Shown here one piece after another: positions 50,354 through 60,900 of a DNA stretch of 64,000 nucleotides (positions are counted from its first letter, which is position 1; every line of letters starts with the position of its first letter). Both the position numbers and the translations under genes were made by a program. The notes beneath the pieces were generated by a model that was given only the letters and a program-made list of their open reading frames with translations, was not told the DNA's origin and ran no database searches. Origin of the DNA: Polytrichum commune (taxonomy: Eukaryota > Streptophyta > Polytrichopsida > Polytrichales > Polytrichaceae); contig OX485805.1 of assembly GCA_950295325.1 (NCBI GenBank), positions 2,542,501-2,606,500 on the forward strand. Direction: 5' to 3'.

Positions 50354-53300
50354 ATGGCTCCAAAGAAAAGACCCGGCGAAAGGTGGTTCATGCCTGCGCC
50401 GGACATGTTGTGGCAGGAGCACGAAACCCCGCAGGATGGCTCCTATTCCCCTAAGGACGGGCTTGTCCTCGCTTGGTCTATTCAAGTAGTCAAAGCCTCA
50501 ACATACAAAATGATTTTTGTTGTCAAGGTGGGAACCGTGGAGAAACACACCTGGGCGACTCTTACGGGATGGGAGGTCGCATCGGTACAGTCTCTTGGAG
50601 ACTATACTGACGTCATCCTCGAGAACTCGGCTGTGCAGAACGCGCATATGTTCATGCACCAGTTCTCCGAGCCTTTCGACGCACTCTATGCAAGAGAGTC
50701 CTGTGTCGAACCGGAAGTTATCAAGCCGGAGACAATATTTATCGATGGGAGTACATCGAATACCAAGGTCTCAAGCCGGTTCACAAAACTAAAACATGCA
50801 ATAACCGTGCTGAACAGGGGCCTGCAAAGCAAAACCAAATCACAGCAACCTGTGAGGCGGAAAGCTCCCACAGAGGAAGGAGCAGGGTCGTCAAGACCTC
50901 AATCGGTGAGGATGCCGCTACCAGTACCGGCTGACTCGCGTAGGACCACTCCCTCCCAAACACCTACGAATAGTGAGACCCCTACACCTTCTGGGAGCCG
51001 TCAAACAACTCCATCCAAGAGGGGGAGAGAGTCATCTGTGATGACTGACGAGCCAGTCTCACCGGAGTTGCGCATGCCGAAGCCCGGCGAAGAGGTGGAT
51101 GTAGGGGAGCTGCAGAAAATCGTGAACAATTTCACGACGAAATGCTCCCACTGTTTTTTTATGGGCAGGGATTTCAAGTTCGACGTGAACATCAGCCAGT
51201 GCCATCTAGCGCCACCGGAGAAGTGTGTCCGGGCAAAGGAGGACGCCTACGTTGACTGGATAATTGCGCAGATCGTTTGCGAGCAGTTTAAAGACGACAT
51301 GCAAACGATTGTAGTGATGCCACAGGGTCTCAAGAAAATGCCTACACCTGAAATGTGGCCAACAATTCAGAAGGGCGATTTTTGGCTGATAGACGGCCAA
51401 CACAACGTGGAGGCATCCAAGAAAATCCAACTCATGAATGAGTGGGACGATCCCAACAATCAGAAGGAAAAGCTGAAGGTTTGGAAGGCACTGGTGGTGT
51501 GGTCTGACGACGAGACCAAACTCAGCGACATCTCCCGGTACTTCAATATGGGAAACAAGAAGAGGGCCTACCAAGCTTCCTGGATAAGGAATATCATGGC
51601 CTCGCAGGAGGTGTGGGAGTTCTATGGTAGGCCTCCCAAGGAGAGGGAGAATGCGAAGGACAAGAATCCCAAGTGGGAGGTGAGTATTGTTTGGGTCGAC
51701 CGACCCAAACTCCTGGTGCAGTCTTGTGTTTTTTTTAGTTTGGGTCGATCGACCCAAACAACTGTTGCAGTCTTGTGTTTTTTTAGTTTGGGTCGATCGA
51801 CCCAAACAACTGTTGCAGTCTTGTGTTTTTTTTCCAGTTTGGGTCGACCGACCCAAACTCTTGTTGTAGATGTTGGTCATGATATGGTTTGGAAATCACA
51901 TGTACTTAACTAACACGCATTCAAATGTTCTGTGTTGTTCACGTGTAGGATTTCAAATACCAAATGATCAACAAATTCTCCTCCATTGATAATTCGAGCC
52001 ACAAGCAGAAGAAATACATCGACCTGAAGGGGGAGATTTACTTGATTACAACATCGGACTCAGTTTGGAGGAAGTGGAAAACCGTGTTTGAAAAGCACGA
52101 GACGGGGGATTTGATCGACCCTGACACTGACGCTTTCTTCAGCCTGGCCTCGCGCTTCAAGCAGATGAAACCTCTCGTGAGAGAGTTCTTTAGAACTCTT
52201 CAAGGGCTGTCAGAGACGGAGGTGGAAAAGGCGGCATCGCACATCCTGCACGTGGCACCCACGGCCAAGAGGTGCTGGATGCACCCGAAGATTGTCTTCG
52301 TAAAGCCCAAATCCTTCGTTCCTTCATGCTACACCATGAAGGAATGGACGGAGAACATGAAAAAGAAGACGACTATCGTGCAGGAGCTGCATAAATTGGT
52401 GCCAGAGAGGAATATTGTCGTGGACGGCGAGGTTCATGGGACTAACTGGAGAGCATTCAAAGATGAATATAAGTTCACCAGTGCCTCCATGGCGGCTCTA
52501 ATAAGGGAAGCGGGGGACGACTTCTTGCGGGCCAAGATGGTGAAGGGTGGGAAGAACCGGGTGCTTCCGGATCACACAGCGCGTGCGTTCTCGAACTTCA
52601 TCAAGGAGAAGAAGATTGTCTAGTTTGAAGGGGACGCTTATTTCAACCTTGTCACCTTCGAGCCTTTGAAAATTCAGGGCTGGCCAGGTCAAGACGCCAG
52701 AATGGCGATAAGGACGAAAGCAAGGGACCGCTTTCCTTTTGGGATGATTGATTTTAGAAATATTCCTGGAAGCTCATTTGAGGGCACGATGAGCACCCTC
52801 TTCTATGACCCCTTCTTAACTAAGTTCGTCGATTATGCAAGCCCTAAGTTCAGGGAGGTAGATATCTGGCTTTGGATAGTCGAGGATAGAAGGGCGGAGC
52901 AGGTGTACGAGCTTGTCCGGAAACTGCAACCGGAGTATGCAGTGTCCAAGTCTCACTACATCGCCGCACCGGCGGAGGGGGCTTACACGACGTTGAAGGA
53001 CAAGAAGACCAAGTTCGTCAACGTCTTGTGTTTGTACTTCGTGTACAAAGCAGAGTTGCTGAAGGTGCCAAACCACCCTATATTCCGGATGGACAAACTC
53101 TTCCAAGTTCCAGAAGGGTTGGGTGCGAACAAGTGCCTCTACGACGAGGCTAAATACGCGAACTATCCTGCAGACGAGCTGCGGATGGAATTTTACATGA
53201 GAATGATGAGGACGCTGACGAGGAGAGGGGACTGCATCTTCAACGTCTTCGGAGGCTCAAAACCTGTCTATGCTGCTATGGTAAGTGACTTTCTATAGCT

Positions 53301-56266
53301 CGTAAGCAGTTTGGGTCGATCGACCCAAACTAGGCTCTTTGCAGGTTTAGGTCGACCGACCCAAACTAGGCTCTTTGCAGGTTTGGGTCGACCGGCCCAA
53401 ACTACACATTTCACTTAGTCTTGTTTATGTGACTGCCTCGACAAATTCTAATTTCCCTATAACTTGGATTGTGTAGATGTTGGGGCTGAATATATACTCC
53501 TACATAGAGGATGGCGATCTGCCATTTTATAGGGTACAGAAATCGCTGGCGAAGAAGATGGACATCCTCGATTGGATCCCGGGTAGCTACGTCGACGAGG
53601 TTGTTCAGGGTGGCGAAAACCCTCTTGATAGGGTGAGGCGCATCAACCCGGAGGAAATGGCCATGAGGGCCACGACCCAAGTTCCCGAACCTCTGGTCGG
53701 GTTGCATCCGGGCAATCCGTCCCGCACAGAAGGTGGCGAGGTTGAGGAGGAGGAGGAGGAAGAAGAGGAACACGAGGAGGCGGAGAAGGAAGGCGACGTC
53801 GAGGAAGGGGCAACGGGCTTCACGCAACAATCCAAAGCCCCTCAACGGAAGAAGGCGATGCGGGCGGTAACCCCGCAGAGTAAGCTCGTGCCCGTCCTGA
53901 CTGTGGACGATGCACGGGACATGTACTCCAGGGACGCCACCGCGACGTTCAGGGAGAGGAGGAAGTTAAAGGGGAAGAAGCTGTATGGCGACTACTCCGT
54001 GGAGGAGACCATTGCCATAAGTAGCGAGGACGACGATGACATTGAGCTCGCCAAACGGCTAAGATCAGATCCCCCGTCCCCGACAGTGTTCGCTGGCATG
54101 GTTAGGGTGAAGCCCGAGGTCCTGACTGTGGAGGAGGTGAACGAGAAGATGAGGAGGGACGAGGAGCAGCGAGTCCGCCTGCAGAAGGCTGCCGCGGAAG
54201 AACCCTCAATGCGGAACGAGGTCGCAGAGCTGAGGGCTCTCCTGTTGGACCAGGAGCGTCAAAGGGCGATGGCCCAACCTCCGTCCCACGCCGACTTGAT
54301 ATCACAAGTGATACAAGGAATGTGGGCGCAAGGTTTGGTGGTGGCTCCCTCCAGCTCCTTCCCGCACTTGCCCCCCGGCTTCCTTCCGCAGAGCATCCCT
54401 CAGCAGCCTGTGCCGCAATCGTCTTTCAGCTTCCAACACTTGATGCGGCCCCACCAAGTTCCGTACGCGCCGGTCCAGCAAGTGGATGACCCCAACATCT
54501 GGCGCGTCTCTGGAGCCTCCTCCCCTTTGGGCCCTCCACCACTTCGGCCCCCCATAGTCATGGCGCCACCCCACCAATCGGACGACCCCAGGATGTTTGG
54601 GTCGACCGACCCAAACCCACCATCCACTGTAGTGTCCGAAGGGCCCTCTCCAGATGCAGGACAGTTTGGGTCGGGCGACCCAAACCCCGTTGCAACGCAG
54701 TCCTCCCTTGACCAACATGGGTGTCAACTAGACACGGCCATGCTAGATGTTGAAGGCCTGCAAGGGCCTGGTGATACCTCTACTCCTAACCAAATCGATG
54801 AACCCATGCATGATGCACATGCGGAGATTGGTTTAGGACAAGGGCCTGATGCCGATCGTTTGCAGGAGAAGGTTCCTGACGTCGTCGGAGAAGGCGGTGG
54901 CGAGAGAGGCGGGGCAGCGGGGACGGTGGAGGCTTCCACATCGTCGAGACATGACCAGGGCGAGGTAATACACTGAGCCCTCCCAGTTTGGGTCGACCGA
55001 CCCAAACTTCCTAGGTCACTGTCTTGTTGGCGTGGTCGTGTCCCCCTTGCTAGGAGGAAATGCACACCCCCTGCCCCCCCTGGTCTACACTTGCTCCCCC
55101 TCCCCCCAACGTGCCCCCCCGCGATCCCCTTCGTCTCCCCTGCATTCGACTACGCTCGACCTTGGCGGCGCGCAACCAATTTTGTAGATGTAGAATTAGG
55201 ATAGTGTGAATGCCCTCGTTCACCGCGTCCCCCCCCCCCCAAATCAAATTGTACATAGAGATTTGTAAAAATAAAATTATTATTTTTGGCGCCCATATGT
55301 TTGCATCCGTGTCCCAATGTATGTTGTTCCCTTGTATGTTTTTGTTGCCACCAATGGTCCAATTCTTCTTGTGTTTGCACAAAATTTCCGTTCTGCTTGA
55401 GATGGACATAGCATAACATAGTCCTCGCCGCCTTCTCTCGCTCGTCGCCGCAGGGTTCGGAGCATAGCGTCGCAGCTCCCCACCGATCCTCTCCGAGGAG
55501 TGTGGAGGACAGCGCGGTGGTCCCCCCGATTTTGCCCTCGCCACCTTCGCCTCCCAAGACCCGGTTTCTGGTGCTAGACCTCAACGGGGTCCTTGTCCAG
55601 TGCGTGCATTGTCCGAGGGTCCCCACGGTGCCTTTCTGCAAGCCCGAGGACGCCAACTACGATGGACACCCCGCGTACATCAAAAGCAAGCTAGTGTACC
55701 TCCGCCCGTCCCTTCGGCGCTTCCTACAGGTCACCCTATCCAAATGGTGGGTGATCATTTGGAGCTCCATGAAGTCCGAGAATACCCAGGCCGTCGTGGA
55801 GTTCATCTTCAAGGGACTCCAACCCCCGTGCTTGGTCCTAGGACAGGATTCTTGTAAAACATTGTACACCCCCAAGGGCAGGGTTGTGAAGAAGCCCAAC
55901 AACCCCGCCGTAAACCAATTTCTTAAGGTCTTGAAGCCAGTCGTATGGGACCAGCGTCCGACCATGGTCGGCTGTCCCTACGACGTTCGCCCCACCCGTG
56001 ACAACACGTTGATGGTGGACGACAGCGCTTCCAAAAACATTTTGAACCCGACCTCGAACTTCATAGTTTGCCCGACGTGGACGGTCGAGAAGGTCCGAGA
56101 CCGCTTTTTGTTAGACCTACTTAAGTACATTCAAACGCTCGTGGGGAGCGGACTACCCGTGCCCCGGTTCCTTAGTTGTAATCCGATAGGCGAAAGATAC
56201 ATGGATCCGAAGGACTATATGTACAGAGAGTTGTACGCTCACGCGAAATATAATAAACTCATTTGA
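50354..56266 (+). CDS. Multidomain ParB/DGQH-like, methyltransferase-like and HAD phosphatase-like fusion, with in-frame TAG
   Basis: Four exons join through in-phase (phase 0) GT-AG introns: 50354-51679, 51949-53280, 53477-54964, 55454-56266; about 1,652 codons. N-terminal ~130 residues are unrecognised, then a Pro/Ser/Thr linker. WLIDGQHNVEASK (DGQH at 347-350) after IVVMPQ resembles the ParB/DGQHR nuclease fold. Exon 2 holds LFYDPF (Asp ~729). NVFGGSKPVYAAM (FGGSK at 876-880) continues across the intron into LGLNIYSYIED. That order, catalytic-like motif then SAM-loop-like motif, matches beta-class N4/N6 DNA methyltransferases, but key glycines and the DPPY motif are degraded. Exon 3 is acidic, charged and Pro-rich. 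Exon 4, lacking its own ATG, encodes an FCP1/NLI-type HAD domain with DLNGV (Asp ~1424) and MVDDS. A TAG at 52621-52623 (codon 667) breaks exon 2. A GT...AG pair at 52540/52677 could remove it in phase. No function is claimed. Confidence 0.65.
51689..51858 (+). repeat. Four palindromes in intron 1 of the ParB-like gene
   Basis: Perfect palindromes at 51689-51710, 51738-51759, 51786-51807 and 51837-51858 with centres AC or AT, in about 48-bp tandem units that share 'aactgttgcagtcttgtgttttt'. All lie between donor 51680 and acceptor 51948. Confidence 0.95.
53309..53402 (+). repeat. Three palindromes in intron 2 of the ParB-like gene
   Basis: Copies at 53309-53330, 53344-53365 and 53381-53402, spaced about 36 bp and separated by 'taggctctttgcag'. 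They occupy about half of the 196-bp intron. Confidence 0.95.
54595..54685 (+). repeat. Two palindromes inside coding exon 3
   Basis: Palindromes at 54595-54616 (centre AC) and 54664-54685 (centre GG) are read in the same frame as FGSTDPNP and FGSGDPNP. Both keep full arms. Confidence 0.95.
54986..55007 (+). repeat. Palindrome in intron 3 of the ParB-like gene
   Basis: A perfect copy with centre AC, 22 bp after the 5' splice site at 54965. Confidence 0.95.
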
Positions 56267-56385
56267 GATACTACATGGTGTGCCATTGTGTGTGATATAT
56301 TATGCCTCAAATGTATATCGATTTTCACATGCTCCCCCCTCCCCCCTTCCCCTTGGGTTTTGTTTTGTTTCCTTTTTTGCGCCAG

Positions 56386-57192
56386 CGTTTGGAGCCCTCG
56401 ATTGAGATCGTCAGCGAATCAAACTTGGGGAGCTTCTTCTACGAGACCGTCTACGATGCCGCGTCCACCATCGACTACTCCAAGGAGCCTCTTGACGCCG
56501 GCGTCGTCGATAGCCCCCCACCCAAGCAAATCTTCCGGCGATCTCCGTCCCCGTCGCCGCTCAAGGGCATAAATCGCAAATGCGTCCGGACGTCCCCCTC
56601 TCGGCCCGGCGGCAGTAGTACACCTCAACGGCGGCTGCGGATGGACGCTCGGCCTACGAAGAGTGGCACCCTTCCTATTCCTTTGCGGGACGCATTGCCC
56701 CTCCTCGCCGACTCCGACGGGAACGCCCCCGGTGACAAGGTGAACCCCCCCCCCCCCCCAAAAACATGGTTAACCGCGCATTACAATCATCCGGCACTTA
56801 AAAAATGAACGTGTGACACGTTTGGGTCTTCCTCCCTAAACTAACACGTGTGTTCTTGCATTCACGCGTTGCAGGTTGCTCCCACCCGTAGACCTATGCG
56901 GGCTAGTGCGTCCGTCGAGTTGGAGCATTTCTACTCCATGACCAGAAATGCAAGACAGTCCACTTCATCGTATTCGAATTCTTCGTCGTATAATTCGGGC
57001 GGCCGACGGAATCCAAAATGTGTTATTGATGGCGGTCACCCCAAGAATGGCTATAGTCGCGGGGCGGAGATTTTCAGGAATGTTGAAGCAATGCGAGCAA
57101 AAGAAGCCGCAGCAAAAGAAAAAGAGGCAAAAGAAAAAAAAGCAAAAGAAAATGAAGCAAAAGAAAAAGAGGTAGTCTCCGAGGCTAGATAG
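56386..57192 (+). CDS. Additional 3' coding exons of the ParB-like/HAD locus
   Basis: Two exons (56386-56739 and 56875-57192) join in phase 0 by a GT-AG intron and encode about 224 residues. There is an acidic start with SFFYETVYDAA, an SP-rich basic middle, a Ser/Tyr/Gly-rich part and a Lys/Glu/Ala-rich coiled-coil-like tail built on KEKEAKE repeats, ending in a stop at 57190. A pyrimidine-rich tract and cag precede 56386, so this looks like an internal exon. The HAD exon stops 120 bp earlier, so a junction to it is not obvious. The exon 3 donor at 54964 is also phase 0 and could skip the HAD exon. A separate start at ATG 56302 is possible. The intron between these exons holds a degenerate palindrome ('gtttgggtcttcctccctaaac'). 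Confidence 0.45.
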
Positions 57193-57358
57193 GCCATAGT
57201 AGGCGTAGGGTTTTGGGCCATAGGCAAGAACATTTTGGGTCGCACTATCCAATGGATGTGTTGTGTTAGCATGCTATGCATTTTACATGCCACACTTTGT
57301 ATGTTTTTTTTTTGCAATAATATAAGTGTCACATGATTTCCCCTTCCATATGGTCTAA

Positions 57359-57731
57359 GGTTTGGATTGCCCTACCTAAACCATCACAAATATGAGTTTG
57401 GAATATTTTGTATGTTATTTTATATTGGTTCACATATTTCCCCTTCAATATGATCTATGGTTTGGATTGCCCTACCTAAACCATATTCATACAAGTTTTT
57501 GTGCGATAATATGAATGTTTTAAGATTTCCCCTTCAACTTGGCCTAAGGTTTGGATTGCCCACCCTAAACAATCCCAAATATTGAGTTATTAACGGGGTT
57601 CTTGTTCTAAACACCCGCTTCAAAGTGTTTGCATCTTACAACTTTCTCCAATATGTGTTCCATTTATCCTTGTTCTTATTTCTGTGAATGTCTCAAAATG
57701 CCCAAAAAGTCTCAATTTAACGAATATAGTG
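57359..57731 (+). repeat. Variant palindromes and right member of the flanking direct repeat
   Basis: Three variant palindromes of the form 'ggtttggattgccctacctaaacc' lie at about 57359, 57460 and 57546. From 57548 the sequence parallels 48044-48235 ('aacacccgcttcaaagtgtttgc', 'atcttacaactttctccaat', 'ctcaaaatgcccaaaaag'). Same orientation, about 9.5 kb apart. Confidence 0.75.
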
Positions 57732-57903
57732 TTCTTGCATCTTTTCCTTTTACAATGTACCTAGGCTAAGTATATTTTGTAAATCATTATCCCAATAAAA
57801 CCTCCTCTTGTGCACTCATGTATGTTCTCATAGGCCTAGACAAGTGCAACCCCCAAGGACCAATATATCATGTCCGTGCTCCACATTGACGTTCTTGTCT
57901 CTA

Positions 57904-60900
57904 TTAGTTTTTGTGTATTTTTAAGATAGATAGGGAGTCTGCGTCCGCGATCAAATTGACTTGAGCAAAACCTCCCGCAAGAGCTAATTGCTGCATCTCA
58001 CGTTCAGTACGCTCTCGAGCCCCATCTCTAAGGCCGATCATCATTGAGAGATCAAGACGGAAAGCCAATTTGTCATGAAGATTGTCCGGGTTGGTGATCT
58101 TAGGCAAGAGGCATTCCACTACAATCACCTTTCCTTTGGCGGGAAGAGAATTGTAGCAGTTTCTCAATAACTTGATGTTGTGGTTGTCATCCCAGTTGTG
58201 CAATATAAACTGCCAAATTTGCAATACATCATGCCCACGTGCCAACCCTGATTACAATCATTTTCTTGGAACATTTTTCAATTTGTTCAGAGACGAAGTG
58301 ATGAGCGCTATATATTACAACGTTAGAAAACTAGTGGTAAATTCGACAAGTGTTCTAAGTGGTGGGCTGAATAAGCAGTTGACTCTAGAAATGAGGATGT
58401 CATGATATACAAATGGCTTTCCTGTACATACAAACTAACCTAATGTATCTTGACTTATGACTCTTGAATAATTACCTTCAGGGGCCATTCACGATCAGGG
58501 TACTACTTTCGGGACACATGACTTAAGGACTTTGTCGCATTGATCTTGGTTTTTATCATGATTTACTATTATTTGATCAATAAATTTTACATAAACAAGT
58601 AGATAGTTCATAAGCTTTATCAAGAAAGATTTTTATTATTATTTAATAATCACCCTAAACCCTAAACCCTAAACCCTAGGCCACATCAGTGGCATTTTTT
58701 TGCTATTTAGGTGTGCATTGGTGGTCAATTATTTCTTGTTATGTATCTTGGTACCTTGGTAAAAGTGTCATGTGTCCATTCATATAAATTTTTTTGTCCA
58801 ATTCTAATACTAGACGTTCCTTTTACGTGTGGCCGTGAGTATATGTATATTTGGACATGTTTGGTGCCACATGTAAAGTTGGGCAATTGCTATTCAATAC
58901 ATATTTGGTTCTATTGGTACACACTTGAACGATGATTGTGAGGAAACAATTTGGGATCGTTTCGATTGATTCTTGTTGTCCTTTTCATTCCTTGATCCTA
59001 AGGTGAACAATGAAGACAGCGGTCCTGAATGTCCTTTAAGGAATCAAAAGGATATCTTAGATGACCCTATTCCTTCTAAATTAACTTTGTCAATGTACTT
59101 GATATGGAGTATGAAATGCAGGTATGATCCAAAATATGCTTCACAATACAAATGTAAGCATACCAAGCATGTGAAGTTATCCAAAAAAGTCCGTTTTCCG
59201 TTAGACGGCCAAAAGTAGTACCCTGATTGTGAATGGCCCCTTCATGAAGATGGTGTCACCGGAAGGAACACTTGTGAACATGTCTCCACCTAAGAACTCC
59301 ACTTCTGCCAACATTCAAGTCCTTAAATTTGAGCAATTTTATACAATGACAACCCTTGAATGACCATGAAAACTACTTTCAACCATTTTTCCACTTTGAA
59401 ACTCCACATATATAGATACACTAATATTCTTGAAGAACCTGATCTAAGGTGATAGATTATGAGTTATTAGGGGTTTCACCCAATGAATGAATTCGAACAA
59501 CTCTTGGTTGCAAGCTTGGTAATGTGGAACAAAAAAGTGCTCCGGTACACTAAAACCATAATGTTTTTAGTCAAAGGCCTAAAAATAAATGCTTTGTTAT
59601 TATTTAAATTGGATTTTGTTGTTATTATTATTATTATTATTATTATTTTCTATGATGACCTCTATTGTTGTGTTAAACACTCAAATGTAGAATATCACGT
59701 TGACATCTTCAATACATAGCATCAAAAGTGATGCTCAAAAGCAAATGGTTGAGTTTGGTTTTAGATGTAGATATCATGGCCTTAGCTATTTTGTATTCCT
59801 TGAATTCATTATCTACTTGAGGGCATCATCACAAAACTTTGTAGAAAACCAACAATTTAATGTAATATTATCATATTTTAAACAAATTCTAGACAATCAC
59901 TTATTTAATATCACCTACTTGCACACCACTTGCACCGTCTTTTGAAAAATGTAGACTTCTCTTGGATTCTTTTTTGTCATTACAAATTGCTTGGCTTTGT
60001 AAATCAGTTTGTTTTTAAAATGTCGATGATGTTTTTCTTCACAAGATTCAAAGTCAATACATAAAATTGAATCACTTTCACTTAACACTAGGCATGGATC
60101 AAGAGTTGTCCACTTTCCAGGGCTTGCACCCTCTTCACAACATTACATGAAAAGCTTCATGTGAGCCTACCCAAGCTAGTACTGACAATAATTTGCACAA
60201 AATAGGTGCACTTTGATAAGGCATTCTACAGGTGATGCAGACGCCCCGTGAGTCAAGTATTGAATCTAAAAGAAAACGACCTGGCTGTGTGACATTTGAA
60301 TAATTTAAAGGTATGTCAATAAGTTTAAGATATGTAGGCCTTATTGGGAAGAAATCTTCAATAAGATGCATACCGAATTCAAATAATGGTGCGTCGGACA
60401 ACCTTCCAAAATCTAAGCTAGAAACATTCAAAACTGTATGATTCTAGTAAAAGTAACTATTCTCAGCCCTTAGTACACAGATTTAATGCTGGACTTGAAT
60501 TAATAGATTCACACCTTGACGCGGCACACACGACGCAATCACATGAGGCAGGTCGAAATTGATGCCGTGGATGTGAGGATACCGCTCCGTGATGGCGCCC
60601 AGAGTGGATCCCAAGCCGCCTCCCACGTCCACCAACACTCTCACATCCTTGAACCCCTCGTATTTCTCCAAAATCGTATTCATACTCAACCTCGACTGGT
60701 TGAGCATCGCCTGGTTGAACAGCTCAGCTGCTTGCGCGTTCTCTTGCTTGGCTTGGTATTCCCACAAGTGCATGCCATGCGCCATCTTGAAAGGCTCATG
60801 GTCGGGCTTATTTTCAAGCACAGCCTCATGAATGTGATGATAAGTCATCCTCACAAATGGGGCATCTCGGAACACAACAATCTGCGCAAGCGATCCGGCC

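Noticed and set aside
48044-57731. LTR retrotransposon defined by the two direct repeats
   Set aside because: The repeats are short and diverged, lack TG...CA ends and a primer-binding site that I could find, and no reverse transcriptase lies between them.
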